Assembly: GCA_025463785.1 (NCBI GenBank)
Contig: JAODBD010000005.1
Location: 124,001-188,000 of the forward strand
Source of the DNA: Glaciihabitans sp.
GTDB taxonomy: Bacteria; Actinomycetota; Actinomycetes; Actinomycetales; Microbacteriaceae
Direction: 5' to 3'
Length of the DNA stretch: 64,000 nucleotides
A model generated the notes under the pieces. That model was not told the origin of the DNA. It saw only the letters and a program-made list of their open reading frames with translations, and did not search any database. Below are positions 15,820 through 23,665 of this stretch, in pieces. The position numbers and the translations under genes were made by a program. The first letter of the stretch is position 1. Each line of letters starts with the position of its first letter.

Positions 15820-16929
15820 TCAAATCTGGATGCTGCGAACCGCGCTTTCCGGCCAGGCCAGCGTGACCGAATCCCCGCGTCGCACCCCGTCAGCATCGGC
15901 GGCATCCGAGTTCAGGAGCGTCGCGATGATGGTCGTCGACTCCGGGCCGGCGACCACGATGCGCGTGGTCGACCCCGTGTACACGACGTCGTCGACGGTT
16001 CCCCTGACCGTGATCGAGCCCGCGCGTGTCGCGCCACCTCCCGCGATCGAAATCTTCTCGGGACGCACAGCGAACGAGCCATCGCGACCAAAGATGGCCC
16101 GCGCGGCCGCCCCGCTGATGACGTTCGATGAGCCGACGAACCCCGCAACGAACTTGGTGAGTGGATGCTCGTAGACCTCCTCGGCATCCCCGATCTGTTC
16201 GATGCGTCCGTTGTTGAACACGGCGAGCCGATCGCAGAGGGTGAGTGCCTCGTCCTGGTCGTGCGTGACGAAGACGAACGTAATGCCAACCTCACGCTGG
16301 ATGGCCTTCAGCTCGAGTTGCATCTGCTCGCGTAGTTTCAGGTCGAGAGCGCCGAGCGGTTCATCCAGCAGCAGGACGCGAGGACGATTGACGAGCGCCC
16401 GCGCGAGTGCGACTCGCTGGCGCTGGCCGCCGGAGAGCTGGTTCGGCTTTCGCGAGCCGAGGTCACCGAGGCGCACCATGTCGAGCGCCTCTCCGACGCG
16501 TGTGGTGCGCTCGGCTTTGCCAACGCGATGAACCCGGAGTCCGTACTCGACATTTTGGGCGACGGTCATGTGTGGGAACAGTGCATAGTCCTGAAAGACC
16601 GTGTTCACGTCTCGGCGGAAGGGTGGGAAGCTGGTCGCGTCGACGCCGCTCAGATACACGGAACCCGCGGTCGGCTGCTCGAAGCCCGCGATCATCCTGA
16701 GCACCGTGGTTTTGCCCGAACCCGACGGGCCGAGCATTGCGAAGAACTCGCCGTCTGCGACATCCAGGTCAACCGAATCTACGGCGGTGACGGGGCCAAA
16801 TGTCTTGCGTAGCCCGCGCAGGGAAATCTGGGGCGCTTCGGTGCTTCCCGCGAGCGAAGCGCCGGCAGGGTTACGGGCGGGGGCACCAGCTGGGGCGCTT
16901 CCGGGTGTGATGGCTATCTCCGAACTCAA
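15820..16929 (-). CDS. potA: polyamine ABC transporter ATPase PotA
   Basis: The 369-residue ATPase has Walker A GPSGSGKTT, Q-loop VFQDYALFPHMTV, signature LSGGQRQRVALARALV, Walker B VLLLDEPLGALD and switch His VFVTHDQDEAL. A C-terminal TOBE domain follows (from about residue 280). The first 30 residues are a low-complexity Ala/Pro/Gly extension not needed for the fold. It is the first gene of the pot operon and is divergent from the aminoaldehyde dehydrogenase gene, sharing the 209-base control region with it. Confidence 0.94.
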   Translation of the reverse strand: MSSEIAITPGSAPAGAPARNPAGASLAGSTEAPQISLRGLRKTFGPVTAVDSVDLDVADGEFFAMLGPSGSGKTTVLRMIAGFEQPTAGSVYLSGVDATSFPPFRRDVNTVFQDYALFPHMTVAQNVEYGLRVHRVGKAERTTRVGEALDMVRLGDLGSRKPNQLSGGQRQRVALARALVNRPRVLLLDEPLGALDLKLREQMQLELKAIQREVGITFVFVTHDQDEALTLCDRLAVFNNGRIEQIGDAEEVYEHPLTKFVAGFVGSSNVISGAAARAIFGRDGSFAVRPEKISIAGGGATRAGSITVRGTVDDVVYTGSTTRIVVAGPESTTIIATLLNSDAADADGVRRGDSVTLAWPESAVRSIQI

Positions 16930-17138
16930 TCGCTGCCTCTTCAGACTCTTCGGTGCTGCCCGTCGAATAACCTATACGACCATATGTTTTAGATCGAAGT
17001 CAATGCGAGGGCGGAAAAACAGAAACCTCCTATTCCATAGGAATGCGGGGTAGTGTCAGTCGGGCAGGCAGCAGCGCTTGGTTCGGATCGTCGCGAGACG
17101 GGCGTCGGCGGCCACATTCAGCGTCGAAAGGGACAACC
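16930..17138. promoter_or_regulatory. divergent control region, potADBC / patD operon
   Basis: These 209 bases separate polyamine import from amine catabolism. ATTCC-ATA-GGAAT at 17032-17044 is a perfect palindrome, and TAGTGT at 17051-17056 is a possible -10 for the plus-strand operon. On the minus strand GTATAGGTTAT (around 16970) is a possible -10 for potA. Coordinated control by one regulator is likely, but no regulator gene lies in this block. Confidence 0.45.
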
Positions 17139-18575
17139 ATGAGCGTTCGGGAACTGCGTAACTTTGTCGGCGGCAGGTACGTCGATTCCGAGGCGACCGA
17201 GTCGCTCGACGTCATCGATCCGGCGACGGAAGAGGTGTTTGCCACCACCCCGATCTCGACCGAGCGGGATGTCGCCAAGGCATACGCCGCGGCATCCGGA
17301 GCATTCGAGGAATGGGGCGAGACAACCCCGTCGGAGCGCCAACTCGCCCTTTCGAGGTTCGCCGACACTCTTGCCTCCCGCGCCGAGGAGCTCGCCGATG
17401 TGGAGGTGCGAGACACCGGCAAGCCCCGCGCGGGCATTGTCGCTGACGAGATCGACGTCATGATCGACCAGGTCCGGTTCTTCGCCGGCGCCGCTCGCAA
17501 CCTCGAGGGAAAGTCGGCCGGTGAGTACATGAAGGACCACACCTCTTTCGTGCGACGCGAGCCCATCGGCGTCATCGGCCAGGTCACGCCGTGGAATTAC
17601 CCCATGATGATGGCCATCTGGAAGATCGCGCCGGCCCTCGCGGCCGGCAACACCGTGGTTCTGAAGCCAAGCGATTCGACGCCGAGCTCCACCCTGTTGC
17701 TGGCCGAAATCGCATCCGAATTCCTGCCGGCCGGTACCTTCAACGTCGTCACGGGCGACAGGATGACGGGTCGCGCACTCGTCGCAGACAAGACCCCGCA
17801 GATGGTGTCAATCACGGGGTCGGTGCGCGCGGGCATGGAGGTTGCGGGCTCGGCCGCCCACGACGTCAAGCGCGTTCACCTCGAACTCGGCGGCAAGGCG
17901 CCCGTCGTCGTCTTCAACGACGCCGACATTGAGAAGGCAGTCGAGGGCATCGCCATCGCCGGTTTCTACAACGCCGGCCAGGACTGCACGGCGGCGACGC
18001 GCGTGCTGGTGCAGGAGGGTGTCCACGACGAGTTTGTCGCCGCGATTGCCGCCTACGCCAGGGACAATGCAAAGACGGGCGGCCCGCGGGAGGACGGCAT
18101 CCTGTTCGGAGCGGTATCGAGCGCTGACCAACTCGCCAGCGTCGAGGGCTTCATCGATCGCCTGCCCGACCATGCCAACCTGACGCTCGGCGGCCACCGG
18201 CAGGGCACAAGGGGCTATTTCTACGAGGCGACCATCGTGTCGAATCTCTCGCAAACCGACGAAGCCGTGCAGAACGAGATCTTCGGACCGGTCATCACCG
18301 TGCAGAAGTTCACCGACGAACGCCAGGCCCTGTCCTGGGCCAACGACGTGCAGTACGGTCTCGCCTCCTCGGTCTGGACCCGTGACCACGCAACCGCGAT
18401 GAGAATGGCCAAGCACCTGGACTTCGGATGCGTGTGGATCAACACGCACATCCCTCTCGTTGCCGAGATGCCCCACGGCGGGTTCAAGCACTCGGGCTAC
18501 GGCAAGGACCTCTCGAGCTACTCGCTCGAGGACTACACGAGGCTCAAGCACGTCATGAGTTACATCGGCGAATAG
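17139..18575 (+). CDS. patD: aminoaldehyde dehydrogenase (PatD-like)
   Basis: The start at 17139 follows GAAAGG. The 478-residue NAD(P)+-dependent aldehyde dehydrogenase has the catalytic Cys in FYNAGQDCTAATRV, the general-base Glu in LELGGKAPVVVF and the cofactor motif ITGSVRAG. The NAGQDC context is characteristic of gamma-aminobutyraldehyde dehydrogenases, which oxidise 4-aminobutanal to GABA and often accept 5-aminopentanal. It is the first gene of a three-gene operon that continues into glutarate activation and oxidation. That context favours C5 aminoaldehyde from cadaverine or lysine as a substrate (inference). Confidence 0.88.
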   Translation: MSVRELRNFVGGRYVDSEATESLDVIDPATEEVFATTPISTERDVAKAYAAASGAFEEWGETTPSERQLALSRFADTLASRAEELADVEVRDTGKPRAGIVADEIDVMIDQVRFFAGAARNLEGKSAGEYMKDHTSFVRREPIGVIGQVTPWNYPMMMAIWKIAPALAAGNTVVLKPSDSTPSSTLLLAEIASEFLPAGTFNVVTGDRMTGRALVADKTPQMVSITGSVRAGMEVAGSAAHDVKRVHLELGGKAPVVVFNDADIEKAVEGIAIAGFYNAGQDCTAATRVLVQEGVHDEFVAAIAAYARDNAKTGGPREDGILFGAVSSADQLASVEGFIDRLPDHANLTLGGHRQGTRGYFYEATIVSNLSQTDEAVQNEIFGPVITVQKFTDERQALSWANDVQYGLASSVWTRDHATAMRMAKHLDFGCVWINTHIPLVAEMPHGGFKHSGYGKDLSSYSLEDYTRLKHVMSYIGE

Positions 18576-18577
18576 CC

Positions 18578-19801
18578 GTGGTCTCCCCACTTCGCGGCAT
18601 CATCGTCGCCGACTTTTCTCGCGTGCTCGCCGGCCCGCTTGCAACCATGACGCTCGCCGACCTCGGCGCGCGCGTGATCAAGGTCGAGCGCCCCGGCACC
18701 GGCGACGACACACGCACCTGGGGCCCACCGTTCTCCGACACGGGCAGCACCTATTTCGAGAGCGTCAACCGCAACAAGGAATCGATCTGCCTCGATCTCG
18801 CAGATGCCGCAGATCGCGCTCTCGCGAGGGAGCTCGCCACCCGGGCCGACGTGGTCATCGAGAACTTCAGACAGGGGACGATGGATGCCGCTGGCCTCGG
18901 CTACGACGCCATCCGGCAGCTGAATCCCGGCGTCGTGTATGCGTCGATCACGGGCTTTGGCGCGGGCGCCGGCGCCGACATCCCGGGCTACGACTTCGTT
19001 GTGCAGGCGCTCGGTGGGCTGATGAGAATCACGGGTGAGGCCGGTGGGGTGCCCATGAAGGTGGGCGTCGCGCTGGTCGATGTGCTGACCGCGAAGGACG
19101 TAGCGATCGGCGTGCTGGCAGCATTGCGTGCTCGTGAGGCGAGCGGCACGGGCGCGCGGCTCGAACTCACGCTGCTCTCCAGCCTGCAGGGAGCCCTCGC
19201 GAACCAGGCTCAGGCGTGGCTGGGCGCCGGCGTCACTCCGGGACGGCTCGGGAACGCGCATCCGTCCATCGCCCCTTACCAAACGCTGAACTGCGCCGAC
19301 GGGGAACTCGCGATTGCCGTGGGAAATGACGCCCAGTTTGCGAAACTGTGCAGCGCACTCGGGGCCTCTGAGCTCGCATCGGACGCGCGATTTGCGACCA
19401 ACCCCGATCGCGTCGGTAATCGCAAGGATCTGGTCGCGTTGCTCGAGGCTCGGCTCGCGGGCGGCAGCGCGCTCGAGTGGGAGCGACGATTGGCGGCGGT
19501 CGGCGTTCCGGCGGGCCGCGTCGCGACCATCGCAGAGGGTCTCGAGCTTGCCACCTCGCTCGGACTCGAGCCGACCATCGAGGTCACGGATGCCGCTGGC
19601 CGGGTTGTCGGCACGCAGGTGCGGCATCCGGTGCGCTGGTCTCCCCCGCTCGACCCGCGACGGGATGCACCTCCCGCGCTCGGCCAGCATGACGCCGCTC
19701 TCCGCTGCTGGCTGAGCAGGGCGCCCGCACCCGGTGCCACACTGAAGGACGACACTGCAGGACGATACCGCAGCATGAAACTGAAGGAAGACCATGCCTG
19801 A
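18578..19801 (+). CDS. CaiB/BaiF family III CoA-transferase, SUGCT-like (glutarate)
   Basis: The start GTG lies two bases after the patD stop; the product has 407 residues. The family III signature is clear (RVLAGPLATMTLADLGARVI, IKVERPGTGDDTRTWGPPF, VNRNKES). The catalytic Asp lies in IPGYDFVVQALGGLM. Residue by residue the protein resembles succinyl-CoA:glutarate CoA-transferase (SUGCT), including GPPF, NRNKESI, SITGFG and LLSSLQGALANQ. It should transfer CoA from succinyl-CoA to glutarate for the downstream dehydrogenase. Its last 18 codons are made of 13-bp tandem repeats (19741-19793) that lead directly into the next start codon, with which it overlaps by 8 bases. Confidence 0.85.
   Translation: MVSPLRGIIVADFSRVLAGPLATMTLADLGARVIKVERPGTGDDTRTWGPPFSDTGSTYFESVNRNKESICLDLADAADRALARELATRADVVIENFRQGTMDAAGLGYDAIRQLNPGVVYASITGFGAGAGADIPGYDFVVQALGGLMRITGEAGGVPMKVGVALVDVLTAKDVAIGVLAALRAREASGTGARLELTLLSSLQGALANQAQAWLGAGVTPGRLGNAHPSIAPYQTLNCADGELAIAVGNDAQFAKLCSALGASELASDARFATNPDRVGNRKDLVALLEARLAGGSALEWERRLAAVGVPAGRVATIAEGLELATSLGLEPTIEVTDAAGRVVGTQVRHPVRWSPPLDPRRDAPPALGQHDAALRCWLSRAPAPGATLKDDTAGRYRSMKLKEDHA
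19741..19793 (+). repeat. four 13-bp tandem units at the CoA-transferase 3' end
   Basis: Units ACTGAAGGACGAC, ACTGCAGGACGAT, ACCGCAGCATGAA and ACTGAAGGAAGACC run to the base before the next ATG. The period is not a multiple of three inside coding sequence, so each copy is read in a different frame. The last copy supplies the GAAGGAAG ribosome binding site of the dehydrogenase gene. Confidence 0.85.
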
Positions 19802-20954
19802 CCGCTCCGACCTGCTCGACCTCGACTCGCTGCTGTCGCCGAGCGAGCGCGAACTGCGCGCATCCGTCGCCTCGTTCGTTGACGCCGAGATTCGCCCGAA
19901 CATCGCCGACTGGTTCGATCGCGCGGTCTTCCCGGTTGAGATCGTGAAGAAGCTGGGCAGCCTCGGTGTGCTCGGAATGCAGCTCGAGGGCTACGGATGC
20001 GCGGGACGAAGCGCCGTCGAATACGGGCTGGCGGCGCACGAACTGGAGGCTGGTGACGCAGGTCTTCGCACCTTCATGAGCGTGCAGGGGTCGCTAGCGA
20101 TGACCGCCATTCATCGCCACGGCTCCGAGGCGCAGAAGCAGCAGTGGCTTCCTGGCATGGCCACGGGCGACCTCATCGGCAGCTTCGGACTGACCGAACC
20201 GACTGCGGGCTCAGACCCGGCCAGCATGGCGACGTTCGCTCGCCGCGACGGTGACGACTGGGTTCTCACCGGGTCCAAGCGCTGGATCGGCCTCGCCTCC
20301 ATCGCAGACCTCACCATCATCTGGGCGCAGACCGATGAGGGCGTCCGCGGCTTTATCGTGCCGACGGACACACCGGGTTTCACGGCGACGCCGATCGCGC
20401 GGAAGCTGTCGATGCGGGCATCCATCCAGTGCGATATCGAGCTTCGGGATGTCCGGCTGCCTTCCGATGCGATCCTCCCGAACGCGAGCGGACTTCGCGC
20501 CCCCTTCGAATGCCTGAACGAAGCGCGGTACGGAATCGTCTGGGGCTCGATGGGGGCCGCGCGCGACAGCTACCTGGCCGCGCTCGACTACGCGAAGGCT
20601 CGCGTGCAATTTGGCAAGCCGCTCGCAAGCTTCCAGCTCACGCAGCAGAAGCTCGTCGACATGGCGCTCGAAATCAACAAGGGCATGCTGCTGGCGCTGC
20701 ACCTCGGCAGGCTCAAGGATGCCGGCACGCTCCAGCCGCACCAGATTTCGATCGGCAAGCTCAACAACGCTCGTGAGGCCGTCGCCATCTGCCGCGAGGC
20801 CCGCACGATCATCGGTGGCAACGGCATCACGCTCGACTACTCACCGCTGCGGCACGCCAACAATCTGGAAAGCGTGCGCACCTACGAAGGCACCGATGAG
20901 GTGCACACACTCATCATCGGCAGCCACATCACGGGCCTGTCTGCGTTCAACTAG
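19794..20954 (+). CDS. gcdH: glutaryl-CoA dehydrogenase
   Basis: The 386-residue acyl-CoA dehydrogenase follows the glutaryl-CoA branch. Seen motifs are GYGCAGRSAVEYGL, MSVQGSLAMTAI with the preceding substrate-binding Arg (AGLRTFM), FGLTEPTAGSDPASM for FAD, and the catalytic Glu in RTYEGTDEVH. The C-terminal ITGLSAFN also matches GCDH. It would oxidise and decarboxylate glutaryl-CoA to crotonyl-CoA, passing electrons to an electron transfer flavoprotein. With the preceding CoA-transferase this forms a complete glutarate-to-crotonyl-CoA unit. The 3' end including the stop codon is duplicated in tandem. Confidence 0.92.
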   Translation: MPDRSDLLDLDSLLSPSERELRASVASFVDAEIRPNIADWFDRAVFPVEIVKKLGSLGVLGMQLEGYGCAGRSAVEYGLAAHELEAGDAGLRTFMSVQGSLAMTAIHRHGSEAQKQQWLPGMATGDLIGSFGLTEPTAGSDPASMATFARRDGDDWVLTGSKRWIGLASIADLTIIWAQTDEGVRGFIVPTDTPGFTATPIARKLSMRASIQCDIELRDVRLPSDAILPNASGLRAPFECLNEARYGIVWGSMGAARDSYLAALDYAKARVQFGKPLASFQLTQQKLVDMALEINKGMLLALHLGRLKDAGTLQPHQISIGKLNNAREAVAICREARTIIGGNGITLDYSPLRHANNLESVRTYEGTDEVHTLIIGSHITGLSAFN

Positions 20955-20981
20955 GGCGAGTCTGCGTTCAACTAGGGCAAG
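20940..20981 (+). repeat. 21-bp tandem duplication including the gcdH stop codon
   Basis: TCTGCGTTCAACTAGGGCGAG is followed at once by a copy with one change. The first copy holds the last codons and TAG; the second repeats them in untranslated sequence in the same frame. Confidence 0.92.
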
Positions 20982-21053
20982 TCTGGCAAATGCTGAACGC
21001 GTTGGCTGGCCCACGCAACTACCGAGCCCCAGCCTCTTTCCGCACCATCATCA

Positions 21054-21120
21054 CCTGGACCAGATGCTTGCCTGGACCAGATGCTCGCTGGACCACACGC
21101 TTACCTGGACCACATGTTGA
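21054..21120. repeat. four ~17-bp tandem units between convergent genes
   Basis: CCTGGACCAGATGCTTG and three diverging copies fill the gap before the convergent propeller gene. The units are unrelated in sequence to the duplication 70 bases upstream. Confidence 0.88.
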
Positions 21121-21131
21121 ACAGGCAGGCC

Positions 21132-22637
21132 CTAACCGGTCGTGAACACCCCGCGCAGTTGAGGGTCGTGGTGGAACATAGGCCACGCGGCCTTCAGATT
21201 CGCGTTATTCGAGGCCACCGGCACGGTGTAATGGGCGACCACTCCTTCGAGCGTTGAGGATTTGAGGCCAGTGATGGTGATTCCGAGAAGCCCAGGCCCG
21301 TCGACAGTGACCGTCGCGGCCGACCGCAGCTGGATCTGGTGCGAGGCAATGGTCGCGACGATCTGGCCGTCCGAACCGTCGAGCACGAACGCGCCGACGC
21401 CCGTCGAGGCGATGATGTACTGCTTGGGTATTCCGACGCCGTCGAAGAACGGGTCAGGGAAGGTCACGACCGAAGAGTACGTTGGATTGCCGACACTGCG
21501 CGTCCAGAGCTTGCTACCGTCGGTGCCGCGCAGCGCGTATACCGTGCCCGTGTGCGAGATCTCGACCACGTCGAGTGAGCCGTCGCCGTTCACGTCGGCG
21601 ATCGCCGGGCTGCTGCCGGTGTCGCCGTTCAGCGTCGACTTCCAGGCGAGCTTGCAACTCGTGGTCACCGCGATGACCTTGTTGGTGTCGCTCGCACCGG
21701 AGAAGTAACGTCCCGTGCCGCTCACGATCCCGAGTGCGCCACCGGCGAGGAAGGGGCCGACAGCCGGCGAGGACTGGACCACCTGGTTGGTGTTGTACTG
21801 GCAGGCGAGTCCGGAGGCGAGAGACCTGGACCCGGCGTGGCCGGTCGGTCGAAGAACCCGGATGTGGCCGCCCTGCGTGTAACGGCCACCGATCGACATT
21901 CCCGCGGTCGAGTCTCCCCCCTCGATCACGTAGTCGTGGCCATTGTGCTTGAGGTCGGCGAGAGCCGGAGTCGAGAAGTTGGTGTCGGCCTGGAACCAGG
22001 GCCAACCCGACAGCACATTGCCAGTGGCGCCGTTGAAGGCGTACTGCATCTGCCCCATCTGGCCGCCGATCACGTCCGCGTCACTCTCGAGCGGACCGGT
22101 GGCGGCGGAGGACATCATGCCGGCGAAGCCACCCCTGCTATAGGGTCGCGAGCGCACTTGGCGGTACCAGGCCTTAGTGCCGTCGGGACGCAGGGCGAGC
22201 AGTCCGCCGACGCTCGGCGTCGGTGACTCCCCAAGGCCCACGAAGATGAGTCGCGCTGATCCGTCCGGGTTCGTCTCCACAGAAGGAGTCGACATGACGC
22301 TAGCAGGGCCGCGATAGGGCCAACCGGGAACCGTCGAACCGTCGTCGATGTAGTACGCGTAGATGTACCCTGTCCGGTCACCGCTGATGACCGCCTGTCG
22401 GCCGTTGATAATCGCGACACCCGGAGACCCGAACCACGGGAGGCGGTGCAGGCCAAGCGTGCGCACCCAGGTACTCGTGATGCTCGCCGACGTCAGCGTC
22501 GAGGTGGAACCGGCGAAAGCTGGCGCGACGCTCCCGACGGCCGCGAGCCCTGCGACGGCCACGATCGCGACCACACGACGAGCCCACTGTCCGCGGGCTA
22601 CCCCATTTCGACGCCCAAATGGCCACACTGCAGTCAT
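21132..22637 (-). CDS. secreted FG-GAP/PQQ-like beta-propeller protein
   Basis: The start at 22637 has a GGGGGG ribosome binding site; the product has 501 residues. An Arg-rich N-terminus and hydrophobic helix (VVAIVAVAGLAAVGSVAPAF, ending AFA) form a signal peptide, so it is exported. The mature part is built of repeated blades with FG-GAP or PQQ-like character (SSPAIADVNGDGSLDVVEIS, STPALADLKHNGHDYVIEGG, GTVYALRGTDGSKLW). The Asp-rich loops may bind calcium. No enzyme motif was recognised. A surface binding or adhesion role is plausible but unproven. It is not clearly linked to its neighbours. Confidence 0.8.
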   Translation of the reverse strand: MTAVWPFGRRNGVARGQWARRVVAIVAVAGLAAVGSVAPAFAGSTSTLTSASITSTWVRTLGLHRLPWFGSPGVAIINGRQAVISGDRTGYIYAYYIDDGSTVPGWPYRGPASVMSTPSVETNPDGSARLIFVGLGESPTPSVGGLLALRPDGTKAWYRQVRSRPYSRGGFAGMMSSAATGPLESDADVIGGQMGQMQYAFNGATGNVLSGWPWFQADTNFSTPALADLKHNGHDYVIEGGDSTAGMSIGGRYTQGGHIRVLRPTGHAGSRSLASGLACQYNTNQVVQSSPAVGPFLAGGALGIVSGTGRYFSGASDTNKVIAVTTSCKLAWKSTLNGDTGSSPAIADVNGDGSLDVVEISHTGTVYALRGTDGSKLWTRSVGNPTYSSVVTFPDPFFDGVGIPKQYIIASTGVGAFVLDGSDGQIVATIASHQIQLRSAATVTVDGPGLLGITITGLKSSTLEGVVAHYTVPVASNNANLKAAWPMFHHDPQLRGVFTTG

Positions 22638-22776
22638 GCGATTCCCCCCGAAATCATCACGGACGGCCGCTCTCCGGCATATTCCGCCCACTCGAGGCCA
22701 CCCTAGCCTGTTTGCCGCGAAAAGCGAGAGCCCCAAAGGGGGTCGGCGGTTGAGCGCAAGGCGGCGTGCCGCGTCA
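22638..22776. other. upstream region of the propeller gene
   Basis: It contains the ribosome binding site of the minus-strand propeller gene and a small CCCC-AAA-GGGG hairpin near 22731-22741. No gene is seen. It ends where the insertion-sequence remnant begins. Confidence 0.4.
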
Positions 22777-22966
22777 GACCCCCGACTTCGACGCCGCCGA
22801 CTTCCAAGGCCGCAGCGACATCGAACACGGCATCTGCAACGTCAAACAATGATGCGGTCTCGCCAACCGCTACGACAAGCTCGCCCACAACTACCGCGTC
22901 GCAGCCGTTCTCCATGCCGTCATCGGTTGGACCACGTGTCTATTCAACAGACACGCCATAACTGGT
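22777..22966 (+). pseudogene. C-terminal remnant of an IS5-family transposase
   Basis: One plus-strand frame reads PDFDAADFQGRSDIEHGICN, VKQ, an in-frame stop at 22850, then CGLANRYDKLAHNYRVAAVL and HAVIGWTTCLF. This is the end of a DDE transposase of the IS5 superfamily (family pattern: Arg-rich EReN/NRLK...W(R)G(I/L)ATRYDK.A.NYRAAV). The N-terminal two thirds and the terminal repeats are missing. The remnant lies between two minus-strand genes and marks an old insertion. Confidence 0.75.
22935..22955. terminator. 7-bp hairpin downstream of the cache gene
   Basis: CGTGTCT and AGACACG pair around ATTCAAC, 15 bases beyond the minus-strand stop of the cache gene. It is inside the transposase remnant. 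A terminator role is possible but there is no T-run. Confidence 0.35.
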
Positions 22967-22969
22967 CAA

Positions 22970-23665
22970 CTAACGGGCGGCGAGGACCGCGGCGTCGCTG
23001 ACCAGCTGCCAGCCGAACGCCGTCGAGCCCACCACCGCTGCTCCCCCGCGCAGGTCCAGCCGCTGGCCCGGCGAGAGCTCCGCCGATGTTGACGCAATGA
23101 CGCGTCCCGACGCGTTGGTCAGGGTCATCGCTTCGGGGATGCCGCGAAGGACCGGCAGTATCCGCCGCTCCCAGCCGGACACCGTGACATCGAGGGCTGC
23201 GATTCCCACGAACTCGCCGTGCGCCTCGACCGGAACGGCCAGGGTCGTCGCGTATTCGTTCGTGCACACGTAATCGACATAGGGGCCGGCGACGTGAGGT
23301 TGCCGGGTTCGGAGCGGTGTCACGAACCAGTCGGCCGTCGTGTAGTCGAAGAAGTCGGGCGCGAGCGGTTCGAGGTTGACGCGAAGTGCCTCGGGTTCGC
23401 GCTCGGGTACAGACCAGAACCACTCCATCCAGTACGGAGCATCCTCGAGAAGGTGGGGCACAGGGATGACACCGCAGCCGGCGACGAAGTCAGCGTGCTC
23501 GGTGAGCACGTCGGAAACGGCACCGCGAATATCGATCAGGTCCTCGCGCACGATTCGACCCGAGATGCCGGCAACATGGCCAAATCCGGCGGCAACGGGC
23601 TTCAACGCCGCAAACAGTTTTTCGACCTCGGCGTTGATTTGCTCGAGCGCGCGCGCGGCGTTCAC
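22970..23665 (-). CDS. soluble cache-domain sensor protein coupled to GntR regulator
   Basis: The start is a GTG overlapping the regulator stop (GTGA), giving 231 residues. It has helical N-terminal residues (ALEQINAEVEKLFAALKPVA) followed by one PDC/cache-like ligand domain. The cache core includes HVAGPYVDYVCTNEYATTLA and GIAALDVTVSGWERRILPVL. No signal peptide or membrane helix is seen, so unlike most cache domains it should stay in the cytoplasm. Cache domains bind amino acids, amines or carboxylates. Its coupling to the repressor and the divergent permease suggests that it reports ligand to the regulator (inference). Confidence 0.78.
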   Translation of the reverse strand: MNAARALEQINAEVEKLFAALKPVAAGFGHVAGISGRIVREDLIDIRGAVSDVLTEHADFVAGCGVIPVPHLLEDAPYWMEWFWSVPEREPEALRVNLEPLAPDFFDYTTADWFVTPLRTRQPHVAGPYVDYVCTNEYATTLAVPVEAHGEFVGIAALDVTVSGWERRILPVLRGIPEAMTLTNASGRVIASTSAELSPGQRLDLRGGAAVVGSTAFGWQLVSDAAVLAAR

